Of a DNA stretch of 64,000 nt, positions 17,806 through 26,702 are shown piece by piece. A program made the position numbers and the translations under genes. The stretch spans positions 6,420,501 to 6,484,500 of the forward strand of contig NZ_CP108569.1 in assembly GCF_036010505.1 (NCBI RefSeq). The letters run 5' to 3'. Source of the DNA: Streptomyces sp. NBC_01197 (GTDB lineage: Bacteria; Actinomycetota; Actinomycetes; Streptomycetales; Streptomycetaceae). The notes beneath the pieces are model-generated. The model saw only the letters and a list, made by a program, of their open reading frames with translations, was not told where the DNA came from and made no database searches. Position 1 is the first letter of the stretch. Each line of letters opens with the position of its first letter.

Positions 17806-18843
17806 GTGATCACCACTACCGGCCTGACGAAGGTCTATGCCTCGCGCGGCCGTGAGGTCACCGCCCTGGACGGCGTCGATCTGCACGTCCGCGAGGGCGA
17901 GGTATTCGGCGTCATCGGCCAGAGCGGCGCCGGAAAGTCCTCGCTCATCCGCTGCGTCAACCTCCTCGAACGCCCCACATCCGGCACCGTGACCGTCGAC
18001 GGCACCGACCTCACCGCGCTCGCCGGCCGCGGCAGCCGCGCCGGCCGGGAACTGCGGGCGGCCCGCAGCCGGATCGGCATGGTCTTCCAGCACTTCAACC
18101 TGCTGTCCTCGCGAACCGTGCAGACCAACGTCGAACTGCCGCTGGAGATCCTCGGGGTCACCGGCCGCGAGCGCGCCCGCAAGGCGCTCGAACTGCTCGA
18201 CCTCGTCGGCCTCGCCGACCGCGCGAAGTCCTACCCGGCGCAGCTCTCCGGCGGCCAGAAGCAGCGCGTCGGCATCGCCCGCGCACTGGCCGGCGACCCC
18301 AAGGTGCTGCTCTCCGACGAGGCGACCTCCGCACTCGACCCCGAGACCACCCGGTCGATCCTGCAGCTGCTGCGCGACCTCAACCGGCAGCTCGGTCTCA
18401 CCGTGCTGCTCATCACGCACGAGATGGACGTCGTCAAGACCGTCTGCGACTCGGCCGCGCTGATGAAGAGCGGCCGGGTCGTCGAGTCGGGAACCGTCAG
18501 CGAACTCCTGGCGACGCCCGGCTCCGAACTCGCACGCGAGCTGTTTCCGGTGGGCGGCCCGCTGCCGGGCACCGACCGTACGGTCATCGACGTCACCTTC
18601 CACGGGGAGAGCGCGGGCCGCCCCGTGATCTCCCAGCTCTCCCGTACGTACAACATCGATATATCGATCCTGGGCGCAGCGATGGACACCGTCGGCGGCA
18701 ACCAGATCGGCCGGATGCGGATCGAACTGCCAGGCCCCTTCGAGGAGAACGTCGTGCCGATCGGATTCCTCCGCGAACAGGGCCTCCAGATCGAAGTGGC
18801 AGGCGCCGAGCACCCCGCACTGGTCAAGGAGGACGCCAAGTGA
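17806..18843 (+). CDS. metN: Methionine ABC transporter ATP-binding protein
   Basis: A 345-residue cytoplasmic ATPase that powers methionine uptake with MetI and MetQ. Walker A GQSGAGKSS, signature LSGGQKQR, a Walker B segment reading VLLSDEATSALD and the H-loop ITHEMDVVK are all present. The C-terminal ~80 residues (from VIDVTFHGESAGRP) form the NIL/ACT-like regulatory domain that lets internal methionine inhibit transport. Start GTG 17806 (ITTTGLTKVYASRG follows); an ATG at 17751 is less likely. It overlaps metI by GTGA. An attenuator-like leader lies upstream. Confidence 0.95.
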   Translation: MITTTGLTKVYASRGREVTALDGVDLHVREGEVFGVIGQSGAGKSSLIRCVNLLERPTSGTVTVDGTDLTALAGRGSRAGRELRAARSRIGMVFQHFNLLSSRTVQTNVELPLEILGVTGRERARKALELLDLVGLADRAKSYPAQLSGGQKQRVGIARALAGDPKVLLSDEATSALDPETTRSILQLLRDLNRQLGLTVLLITHEMDVVKTVCDSAALMKSGRVVESGTVSELLATPGSELARELFPVGGPLPGTDRTVIDVTFHGESAGRPVISQLSRTYNIDISILGAAMDTVGGNQIGRMRIELPGPFEENVVPIGFLREQGLQIEVAGAEHPALVKEDAK

Positions 18844-19511
18844 ACTGGTCCGAGATGCAGCCGCTGCTCTCCCAGGGCACCAGCGACACCCTCTACATGG
18901 TCCTGTGGGCCACCCTCGTGACGGTCCTCGTCGGACTGCCGCTCGGGGTGCTCCTCGTCCTCACCGACAAGGGCGGGCTGCTCCAGAACCGACCGGTGAA
19001 CAAGGTCGTCGGCGTGATCGTGAACATCGGACGCTCGCTTCCTTTCATCATCCTGCTGATCGCGCTGATCCCCTTCACCACCTTCGTCGTCGGCACGTTC
19101 ATCGGCCCCACCGCGATGATCGTCCCGCTGGCGATCGGCGCCATCCCCTTCTTCGCCCGGCTCGTCGAAACGGCCGTACGCGAGGTCGACCACGGCCTGG
19201 TCGAGGCGGTCCAGTCGATGGGCGGCAGTGTCCCGACCATCGTCAGGAAGGTGTTGCTGCCGCAGGCGCTGCCGTCCCTGGTCTCGGCGGTCACCACCAC
19301 CGTCATCGTGCTCATCGGGTACTCGGCGATGGCCGGCGCGGTCGGCGGCGAGGGGCTCGGGTCCAAGGCGATCACCTACGGATACCAGCGCTTCGAGAAC
19401 AGCTTCATGATCGCGACCGTGATCGTGCTGGTGGTGATCGTCACCGTGATCCAGCTGATCGGCGACGGAGCCGTACGCCTGCTGGCACGCCGGGGGCGCA
19501 CCTCCGCATAG
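18840..19511 (+). CDS. metI: Methionine ABC transporter permease
   Basis: A 223-residue inner-membrane permease with five predicted helices. The EAA coupling loop that contacts MetN is seen as EAVQSMGGSVPTIVRKVLLPQALP. Length fits MetI (about 217 residues in E. coli). It starts at a GTG overlapping the metN stop, and metQ begins 73 bp after its own stop. Confidence 0.95.
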   Translation: MNWSEMQPLLSQGTSDTLYMVLWATLVTVLVGLPLGVLLVLTDKGGLLQNRPVNKVVGVIVNIGRSLPFIILLIALIPFTTFVVGTFIGPTAMIVPLAIGAIPFFARLVETAVREVDHGLVEAVQSMGGSVPTIVRKVLLPQALPSLVSAVTTTVIVLIGYSAMAGAVGGEGLGSKAITYGYQRFENSFMIATVIVLVVIVTVIQLIGDGAVRLLARRGRTSA

Positions 19512-19584
19512 ACCTTCTCCTCCGCTCACAGCCCGCACTCCTTGTCCGGGCGACATCCCGCACCACTGGAAAGAGGCACTTTTC

Positions 19585-20445
19585 GTGCGTAACTCCCGCA
19601 AGATATCCGCGTCCGCAGCCGCCGTCGCCGCTCTGGCCATCGGCCTCACCGCCTGCGGCACCTCGTCCGACCCGTCGAGCAAGCCCGAGGGAGCGAAGGC
19701 CGACACGAGCAAGCCGCTCGTCGTCGCCGCCTCGCCCGTCCCGCACGCCGACATCCTCAACTTCGTCAAGACCCACCTGGCGGCCAAGGCCGGGCTCAAG
19801 CTCCAGGTCAAGGAGTTCACGGACTACGTCCTGCCCAACACGGCAACCCAGACCGGCCAGGTCGATGCCAACTTCTTCCAGCACAAGCCGTATCTCGACG
19901 ACTTCAACAAGAAGAACCACACCGACCTGGTCCCCGTCGTCAGCGTGCACCTGGAGCCGCTGGGCCTGTACTCGAAGAAGGACAAGGACCTCAAGTCCGT
20001 CAAGTCCGGGCAGACCGTGGCCGTCCCCAACGACACCACCAACGAGGGCCGTGCGCTCAAGCTGCTCGCGGACAACGGGCTGATCACCCTCAAGAGCGGT
20101 GTGGGCAGCGGGGCGACCCTCGCCGACATCAAGGACAGCAAGGGCCTGAAGTTCAAGGAGCTGGAGGCCGCCACGCTGCCCCGCGCCCTGGACAGCGTCG
20201 ACGCCGCCGTCATCAACGGCAACTACGCGATCGACGCCAAGCTCAAGCCCGCCAAGGACGCGCTCGTCCTGGAGAAGGCGGCCGGCAACCCGTACGCCAA
20301 CCTCCTCGTCGTCAAGAAGGGGAGCGAGAAGGACCCGCGCGTCGAGAAGCTGGCGAAGCTCCTCAACTCCCCGCAGGTGAAGAAGTTCATCGACGACAAG
20401 TACCAGGGCGCGGTCATCCCGGCATTCGGGGCCGTCAAGCCCTGA
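19585..20445 (+). CDS. metQ: Methionine-binding lipoprotein
   Basis: A 286-residue NlpA/MetQ-family substrate-binding lipoprotein. A signal peptide ends in lipobox LTAC (Cys24), which would be diacylated to anchor the protein outside the membrane. PLVVAASPVPHADILNF and FFQHKPYLDDFNKK are typical of the family and its methionine site. The start is a GTG 12 nt after AAAGAGG. It is the last gene of metNIQ, and a 20-bp hairpin follows. Cysteine-derivative binding by some NlpA proteins cannot be excluded. Confidence 0.95.
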   Translation: MRNSRKISASAAAVAALAIGLTACGTSSDPSSKPEGAKADTSKPLVVAASPVPHADILNFVKTHLAAKAGLKLQVKEFTDYVLPNTATQTGQVDANFFQHKPYLDDFNKKNHTDLVPVVSVHLEPLGLYSKKDKDLKSVKSGQTVAVPNDTTNEGRALKLLADNGLITLKSGVGSGATLADIKDSKGLKFKELEAATLPRALDSVDAAVINGNYAIDAKLKPAKDALVLEKAAGNPYANLLVVKKGSEKDPRVEKLAKLLNSPQVKKFIDDKYQGAVIPAFGAVKP

Positions 20446-20464
20446 CGCTCCTACGGTTCCTGCC

Positions 20465-20511
20465 GGCGGGAGGCCCCGCGTACCCTCACGTGGTATGCGG
20501 GGCCTCCCGCC
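20465..20511 (+). terminator. Terminator hairpin after metQ
   Basis: 20-bp arms (20465-20484 and 20492-20511) with a single G.U pair and a 7-nt loop, 19 bp after the metQ stop. Confidence 0.85.
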
Positions 20512-20588
20512 GCCACCCGGCCATGCGGCGCCCGGTCCCCATGCTGCATGCTGTGGCTTTACGTCGGTCCCTGGCCATGGAGCAGCGC

Positions 20589-21236
20589 ATGACGACCACC
20601 TTCCCGGACATCTCCATCAGCACGGACCGGCTGGTGCTGCGCCCCTTCGAGGAGGCGGACATCCCGCCGCTGGCCGACATGATGAACGACGAGGCGGTCA
20701 CGGCCTGGACCACGGCGCCCCACCCCTACCAGCACATCGACGGTGAGCGCTGGGTGCGCAGGATCGCCCCCGCTGAGCGCACCGCCGGGCGCGGGATCGT
20801 CCTCGCCGTCACGGAGTTCCTCACCCACCGGCTGGTCGGCACCGTCCATCTGCGCGCCACCAACTGGCGCACGAGGGCCACCGAGGTCCGCTACATCACG
20901 GCCCCCTGGGCGCGCGGCGAGGGGTACGCCACCGAGTCGGTGCTCGCCGTCGCGCAGTGGCTCTTCCGCGATCAGCGGTTCGAGCGCATCGAGCTGCGCA
21001 CCCCGGCGGACAACACCGCGGCGCAGCAGGTCGCCCAGAAGATCGGCTGCATCAGCGAGGGTGTGCTGCGCAACGCCTGGATAGCGCGCACCCGCACCGA
21101 GAACGGCACGGACGGCGGCTGGACCGACATCCGCACGGACCTCATCGTGTGGAGCCTGCTCCCCGAGGACCTGGAGGGGGTCGCCGACCAGCTGGCCGAC
21201 GCCAACGGGTACGGCGCCTTCAACGACTGGAACTGA
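20589..21236 (+). CDS. GNAT-family acetyltransferase, RimJ/RimL-like
   Basis: A 215-residue acetyltransferase with the RimL-type pattern: TDRLVLRPFEEADIPPLADMMND at the N-terminus, WARGEGYATESVLAVAQWLF (acetyl-CoA loop) in the middle, and RIELRTPADNTAAQQVAQKIG near the C-terminus. The ATG at 20589 has GGAG 6 nt upstream; earlier ATGs in the frame lack a site. Substrate unknown (ribosomal protein, amine or antibiotic are possible). Confidence 0.85.
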   Translation: MTTTFPDISISTDRLVLRPFEEADIPPLADMMNDEAVTAWTTAPHPYQHIDGERWVRRIAPAERTAGRGIVLAVTEFLTHRLVGTVHLRATNWRTRATEVRYITAPWARGEGYATESVLAVAQWLFRDQRFERIELRTPADNTAAQQVAQKIGCISEGVLRNAWIARTRTENGTDGGWTDIRTDLIVWSLLPEDLEGVADQLADANGYGAFNDWN

Positions 21237-21404
21237 CCCGCTCGTCCGCCACCGGCCGCAGCGGGTAACCTCGCGGTGCTCGCTGTTCCGCTCCGCAGCC
21301 CGGTTCATCCCTTGCCCCACCGGCACATTTCCGGGCAGGACTGCTGCCCGGGCACCGGCAGAAGTCTGAACCCGCCGCGCGACAACACCAGGAGACTGAC
21401 GACG

Positions 21405-22580
21405 ATGGCCGACCGGATCACGGTGATCGGCTGGGACGGCTCGCCCCTGACCGCAGCCGCCAGGTCCGCTCTCTCCGCGGCCACGCTGGTGGCCGGAGCC
21501 GCCCACCACCTCGCACTCCCCGAAGTGCCGCCCGGCGCGGAGCGGATCAGGCTCGGCAGCGTGAGCCTGGCCGCCCGCCGGATCGCCGGACACCGCGGCA
21601 CTGCCGTGGTGCTCGCCGACGGCGACCCCGGCTTCCACGGAGTCGTCCGCACCCTGCGCGCCCCGGAGTACGGCCTTGAGGTCGAGGTCGTCCCCGCCGT
21701 CTCGTCCGTCGCCTCGGCCTTCGCCCGCGCCGGGATGCCGTGGGACGACGCCGAGGTCGTCGTCGCACACCCGCGTACACTGCGGCGCGCGGTCAACGTC
21801 TGCCGGGCGCACCCCAAGGTCGCCGTCCTCACCTCGCCCGGCGCGGGGCCCGCAGAACTCGCGCTGCTCCTCGAAGGGGTCCACCGCACCTTCGTCATCT
21901 GCGAGGAACTGGGCACCACGCGCGAGCAGGTCACCGTCCTCACCTCCGACAAGGCGGCCGACCACACCTGGCGCGACCCCAACGTCGTCATCGTCATCGG
22001 CGGCGGCCCCGCGGACGCCCCTGCGGTCCGCGGCTGGGCGCTGCCGGCCGCCGAGTACGGCGAAGGGCTCAGCGAGGGTGAGCACGCCGGACTGCGCGCC
22101 GCCCAGCTGGCCAGGCTCGGCCCGCGCACCGGCGACCTGGTCTGGGACATCGGCTCGGGCAGCGGGGCGCTGGCCGTCGAGGCGGCCCGGTTCGGCGCCG
22201 CCGTCATCGCGGTCGACGCCGACCGCGAGAACTGTGTCCGTACGGACGCGGCCGCACACCGCTTCGGCGTCCAGCTCCAGGTCATCCACGGGCAGGCACC
22301 CCAGGTACTGGAGCGGCTGCCGCAGCCCGACGTGGTCCGGATCGGCGGCGGGGGAGTGGCAGTTGTCACCGGATGCGCCGACCGCAGACCCGGACGCATC
22401 GTCACCCACGCGTCCACCCGCGACGAGGCCGAGGCACTCGGGGCGGCTCTGGCGGAGGGCGGCTACCTGGTGGAGTGCGCCCTGCTGCAATCCGTCGACC
22501 TGGACACCCGCTCCTGGGCGGAGCGCGAGCGCTCGGTCGTCTTCCTGGTGTCGGGCCGCCGTCCGGACAGTGGCCCCTGA
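21405..22580 (+). CDS. cobL: Precorrin-6Y C5,15-methyltransferase (decarboxylating), CbiE-CbiT fusion
   Basis: A 391-residue bifunctional enzyme of the aerobic cobalamin pathway. The N-terminal ~200 residues (ITVIGWDGSPLT, VVLADGDPGFHG) form the CbiE-type tetrapyrrole methylase. The C-terminal half contains the Rossmann SAM site WDIGSGSGALAVEAA of the CbiT-type methylase/decarboxylase. It methylates C5 and C15 of precorrin-6B and removes the C12 acetate CO2. Start ATG 21405 with CCAGGAG upstream. Two further cobalamin genes follow on the same strand. Confidence 0.93.
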   Translation: MADRITVIGWDGSPLTAAARSALSAATLVAGAAHHLALPEVPPGAERIRLGSVSLAARRIAGHRGTAVVLADGDPGFHGVVRTLRAPEYGLEVEVVPAVSSVASAFARAGMPWDDAEVVVAHPRTLRRAVNVCRAHPKVAVLTSPGAGPAELALLLEGVHRTFVICEELGTTREQVTVLTSDKAADHTWRDPNVVIVIGGGPADAPAVRGWALPAAEYGEGLSEGEHAGLRAAQLARLGPRTGDLVWDIGSGSGALAVEAARFGAAVIAVDADRENCVRTDAAAHRFGVQLQVIHGQAPQVLERLPQPDVVRIGGGGVAVVTGCADRRPGRIVTHASTRDEAEALGAALAEGGYLVECALLQSVDLDTRSWAERERSVVFLVSGRRPDSGP

Positions 22581-22868
22581 CCCTGCTCCGGGACGGCGCG
22601 GGGTAGGCTGGCCGACTGTTGTACCGCAGCTGGAGGTTCGGCGCTTCGTTCGCCAATGTCCGGAAAAAGGAACCGTTTTGGGTCCGGTGTGGTACGGCGG
22701 CACCGGGGACGCGCAACGTGGCGCAGCCCACAGCGGACCGTGGCGGGAATCCCTGCGCGGCGTCGAACGGCCGTGACAATACTGAGTGTCCGCAGGCCTT
22801 TCGCACCGCACGGCGTGCCCGCTCGTTCTCTCAGTACGGGCGACCCGGTAAAGGGCTGAAGGAGCACT

Positions 22869-25800
22869 ATGGATGGGCAAGGGGTACGCATGACCGACAC
22901 CGGCCAGATCCCGGCCGAGGGACAGCCGGGGAACGCAGGCATGGTGGAGCAGCAGGGCGTCCCCACCCCCGGTGCCTACGCCTTCCCCGACTCCCCGGAG
23001 AGCCCCGCCGAGGACGACGATCTGCTGCTGATGCCCGGCGCGCAGGGCGCGTGGAGTGAGCCCCACCAGCCGCAGGGGCAGCCGCAGTTCCAGGCTCAGT
23101 TCCAGCCGCAGGCCGCCGCAGCTCAGCTGCCCGAACCGGGTGCGCACGAGACGGGTGGACGCGACTCGGGCTCCGTGGACGTGGGCGCCGTACGCGCCCA
23201 GGCCGAGCCGCAGCCGACCCCGCCGCCGCGCAGGCCTTTGCACATGGGTCCGCCCGTGCCCGACGCCACCGGTGGTGTGGTGCGCTCGCTGGCCGACCGC
23301 GGCCCGACCACGGCCCCGCCGCAGCCCGCTCCGGTTTCCGACGGCGGTCCGCAGACGCTCGGGCCCGAGTATCTGGACTTCCCGCGCGACGAGGCCGAGG
23401 TGCTGCCCGGACCGCAGTTGGGGGAGATCCCGCCGCAGGCCGCTCCGTGGACGCCGCGCCCCGAGCCGGTGGCGCAGGACCCGGCCGTCGCCGTGCAGCC
23501 CGGACCGCCCGCGCAGACACCCCAGCCCGAGCCGCAGTCCCATGAATTCCCCGCGGCCCCGGCCGACACAGCGGAAACGGCCGCTCCCGAGCCGCTCGCC
23601 GCACAGGCCCAGGCCGCTCCCGCGCCGGTGCTGCCGGAGGCCCCGGCCGAGCCCGCCGCCGCGCAGGACTCGATGGGCCGCTTCGTCCCGGTCGAGGGTT
23701 CACTGCCGTCCGCGCCGCATCTGGCCCCGACCCCGGTCGCCGTCCCGACGGCACCGGAGACCGCCGGGCCGGAGCAGCCGGTGGCCGAAGCGGCACCGGA
23801 CGCCGGAGAGGCAGCCGGACCCCAGCCGGAAGCGGCCCCGGCCGAGTCGGCCGTACCGGTTCCGGAGACGGAATTCCCGGCAGCGGCCGAACCGGTGGTG
23901 GAGCAGGTGGCCGGTCAGGCCGCTGGGCAGGCGCCCGGCCCGGTGGCGGAGCCCGTACCGGTGGCGGAGTCGGCGCCGGAAGCCGTGGCCGTGCCCGCCC
24001 CGGAGCCCGTACCGCAGGCCTGGCCTGAGCCGGTCGCCGCCGCTGCGGAGGCGGAGGCGGCAGCAGCCGGTACCGACGTCGTGGAGCCGGGGAGCGCGGT
24101 GGCGCCCGTACCAGCCGCCGAAGCCGTACCCATAGAGGCCGGGGAGCAGCTTCCCCGCACCCCGGCCGTGGCCCCGGTGCCCGCCCCCCGCAACAGCGCA
24201 GCCGCTGAGCAGCAGTTGCCCGCACCCGAGCCGCAGACGGACCCCGCGGGGCAGGCCGAACCGCAGACCCCGGCCGGACCGGACGTACTGGCCGAGGCGC
24301 AAACCCCCGCCGTTGCACCGGCCGGTGCCGTCTCCGACGAGCCGCTCGCCCACTCCGCGACCGCGGTCGCTCCGGCCGCAGCAGAGCCCGCGGAGGCAGC
24401 AGCCCTCGCGGAGGCCGCGGCACTCGCCGTCGAGCCCCAGGCGGCAGTCGGAACGGAAGCCGCCGCCGAAGCCGCAACCGCCCCCGACGCAGCCCCCGAA
24501 GCCGCCGGGCCGACCGCACCGGTTCCGGCCGCCGAGCCCGTACTGCCCCCCGAAGCCCAGCCGTTCCCCGCCGACGCGCAGCCCGAAGCGGCGCCCGTCG
24601 CCGAACGGCCCGCCGGGGCGCAGCCCGTAGCCGCAGCGGCGCCCGTCCAGGAGCACCCCGCCGCCGGACAACCCGTCGACGCACACCCAGACGCGGCCAC
24701 CGGCTCGGAACAGCCCGACGCCGAGCAGCAGCCCACCGAGGACGCCGAGGCCCCCGGCACCGCCGAGGCCGAGCAGCAGCCGGCCGAGGCCCAGCCCGTC
24801 ACGGCCGCCGCCCCCGGTTACGACGACGCCGAGCGCGAAGCCGTCCTGCGGGTCATGCGGGAGCGCCGCGACATCCGCAACGGCTTCCGCAGCGACCCCA
24901 TCCCGCACGAGGTTCTGCTACGGGTGCTCGAAGCCGCGCACACCGCGCCGAGCGTCGGCCACTCGCAGCCCTGGGACTTCGTCGTCATCCGCTCGGCCGA
25001 GACCCGCCGTTCGATGCACGAACTGGCCCAGCGCCAGCGCGAGGCGTACGCCAAGTCCCTCCCCAAGGGCCGCGCCAAGCAGTTCAAGGAACTGAAGATC
25101 GAGGCCATCCTCGACACTCCGGTGAACATCGTCGTCACCGCCGACCCGACCCGGGGCGGCCGCCACACCCTCGGTCGGCACACCCAGCCGCAGATGGCGC
25201 CGTACTCCTCCGCACTCGCCGTCGAGAACCTCTGGCTCGCCGCCCGCGCCGAGGGCCTCGGCGTCGGCTGGGTCAGCTTCTTCGACGAGCGCGAGATGGT
25301 CCGCGCCCTCGGCCTGCCCGAACACCTCGAAGTCGTGGCCTACCTCTGCGTGGGCTACGTCGACGAGTTCCCCGAGGAGCCCGAGCTGATGCAGGCGGGC
25401 TGGTCCAAGCGCCGCCCGCTCTCCTGGGTCGTCCACGAGGAGACGTACGGCCGCCGCGCGCTGCCCGGTGAGGATCCGCACGACCTGCTCCAGGACACCA
25501 TCACCAACATCCGGCCGCTGGACGCCAAGGCGCTCGGTGAGGCGTGGGACCGCCAGAAGCGGATGACCAAGCCCGCCGGCGCCCTGGGGATGCTGGAGAT
25601 CATCTCCGCACAGCTCAGCGGTCTCTCCCGGATGTGCCCGCCGCCGATCCCCGAACCCGCGGCGGTCGCGATCTTCGCCGGGGACCATGGGGTGTACGCC
25701 CAGGGCGTCACCGCATGGCCGCAGGAAGTGACCTGCCAGATGGTGGCCAACTTCCTCGGCGGCGGCGCGGTCTGCAACGCCTTCGCCAACCAGGTCGGCG

Positions 25801-26534
25801 CCGAGGTCTGCGTCGTGGACGTCGGGGTGGCCGGCGAACTCCCGGCCACACCGGGCCTGCTGCCGCGCAAGGTCCGCGCCGGGACCGCCGACTTCACCAC
25901 GGGCCCCGCGCTCACCCGCGAGGAAGTGCTCTCCGCCATCGAGGTCGGCATCGAGACGGCCCGCGATCTGGTCGCAGCGGGCAACAAGGTGCTGCTCACC
26001 GGTGAGATGGGCATCGCCAACACCACCGTCTCCGCCGCACTGATCTGCATCTACACCGGCCAGGACCCCAGCGAGGTCACCGGTCGCGGCACCGGCATCA
26101 ACGACGAGATGCACGCCCGCAAGGTCGATGTCGTCCGGCGCGGCCTTGAACTCCACCAGCCCGACCCGGCCGACCCGATCGGCGTCCTCGCGGCGGTAGG
26201 CGGCCTCGAACACGCCGCGCTGGCCGGATTCCTGCTCGGCGGCGCCTCGCTGCGTACGCCGGTGATCCTGGACGGCGTGAGCGCCGGAGCCGCCGCACTG
26301 GTCGCCCGCGCCATCGCGCCCGAGGCACTGGCCGCCTGCATCGCGGGCCACCGCAGCGCGGAGCCCGGCCATGTCGCCGCGCTCAACAAGCTGGGCCTGC
26401 GCCCGCTGGTCGATCTCGATCTCCGCCTCGGCGAGGGGACCGGGGCGCTGCTGGCGCTGCCGGTCGTCCAGAGCGCGGCCAGGGCGATGCACGAAGTGGC
26501 CACCTTCGACTCCGCGGGTGTCACCGAGAAGTAG
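22869..26534 (+). CDS. cobT: BluB-CobT fusion with long Pro/Ala-rich N-terminus (lower-ligand synthesis and activation)
   Basis: A 1221-residue protein in three parts. Residues 1 to ~645 are low-complexity Pro/Ala/Glu/Gln sequence without cysteine, predicted disordered. Residues ~650-865 match the BluB flavin-dependent nitroreductase fold (MRERRDIRNGF, HTAPSVGHSQPWDFV, APYSSALAVENLWLAARAEG), which turns FMNH2 and O2 into 5,6-dimethylbenzimidazole. Residues ~876-1221 are CobT, which converts that base and nicotinate mononucleotide into alpha-ribazole phosphate. The catalytic Glu is in LGEGTGA (Glu1189). The ATG at 22869 has AAGGAG 5 nt upstream. Fusing maker and user could channel the base; the role of the tail is unknown. 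Confidence 0.9.
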   Translation: MDGQGVRMTDTGQIPAEGQPGNAGMVEQQGVPTPGAYAFPDSPESPAEDDDLLLMPGAQGAWSEPHQPQGQPQFQAQFQPQAAAAQLPEPGAHETGGRDSGSVDVGAVRAQAEPQPTPPPRRPLHMGPPVPDATGGVVRSLADRGPTTAPPQPAPVSDGGPQTLGPEYLDFPRDEAEVLPGPQLGEIPPQAAPWTPRPEPVAQDPAVAVQPGPPAQTPQPEPQSHEFPAAPADTAETAAPEPLAAQAQAAPAPVLPEAPAEPAAAQDSMGRFVPVEGSLPSAPHLAPTPVAVPTAPETAGPEQPVAEAAPDAGEAAGPQPEAAPAESAVPVPETEFPAAAEPVVEQVAGQAAGQAPGPVAEPVPVAESAPEAVAVPAPEPVPQAWPEPVAAAAEAEAAAAGTDVVEPGSAVAPVPAAEAVPIEAGEQLPRTPAVAPVPAPRNSAAAEQQLPAPEPQTDPAGQAEPQTPAGPDVLAEAQTPAVAPAGAVSDEPLAHSATAVAPAAAEPAEAAALAEAAALAVEPQAAVGTEAAAEAATAPDAAPEAAGPTAPVPAAEPVLPPEAQPFPADAQPEAAPVAERPAGAQPVAAAAPVQEHPAAGQPVDAHPDAATGSEQPDAEQQPTEDAEAPGTAEAEQQPAEAQPVTAAAPGYDDAEREAVLRVMRERRDIRNGFRSDPIPHEVLLRVLEAAHTAPSVGHSQPWDFVVIRSAETRRSMHELAQRQREAYAKSLPKGRAKQFKELKIEAILDTPVNIVVTADPTRGGRHTLGRHTQPQMAPYSSALAVENLWLAARAEGLGVGWVSFFDEREMVRALGLPEHLEVVAYLCVGYVDEFPEEPELMQAGWSKRRPLSWVVHEETYGRRALPGEDPHDLLQDTITNIRPLDAKALGEAWDRQKRMTKPAGALGMLEIISAQLSGLSRMCPPPIPEPAAVAIFAGDHGVYAQGVTAWPQEVTCQMVANFLGGGAVCNAFANQVGAEVCVVDVGVAGELPATPGLLPRKVRAGTADFTTGPALTREEVLSAIEVGIETARDLVAAGNKVLLTGEMGIANTTVSAALICIYTGQDPSEVTGRGTGINDEMHARKVDVVRRGLELHQPDPADPIGVLAAVGGLEHAALAGFLLGGASLRTPVILDGVSAGAAALVARAIAPEALAACIAGHRSAEPGHVAALNKLGLRPLVDLDLRLGEGTGALLALPVVQSAARAMHEVATFDSAGVTEK

Positions 26535-26545
26535 CCGCAGTGAAC

Positions 26546-26586
26546 GGGTTGAGGGGCCGGGATCGCTGATCCCGGCCCCTCAACCC
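26546..26586 (+). terminator. Terminator after the BluB-CobT gene
   Basis: A perfect 19-bp inverted repeat (26546-26564 with 26568-26586) around a GCT loop, 11 bp after the stop. It separates this gene from the methyltransferase downstream, so the two cobalamin genes are probably transcribed separately. Confidence 0.85.
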
Positions 26587-26702
26587 CGTCAGGACCACCC
26601 AGGACCGTACAGTGTCCCGGGGAGCCGACCCCTCTCCCACCAGCCGCTTCACCGTCGCAGCGGTACGCAGCCCCACTCCCCGCGCGAGGAGCCAGCCACG
26701 CC

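Noticed and set aside
21237..21404. Possible cobalamin riboswitch upstream of cobL (CCAGGAGAC near the start resembles a B12 box, plus a GGGCA/TGCCC stem).
   Set aside because: The conserved core (CCACTG and the GGGAA/AGCC elements) is missing and the CCAGGAG is adequately explained as the ribosome site.
22581..22868. Riboswitch in the 288-bp leader of the BluB-CobT gene.
   Set aside because: No B12-box or conserved core could be found; only ordinary GC-rich sequence and a ribosome site are seen.
22900..24800. Repeat or CRISPR-like array suggested by the strongly repetitive sequence.
   Set aside because: The pattern is coding low complexity (Pro/Ala/Glu codons) with no fixed repeat length or spacers, in frame with BluB-CobT.
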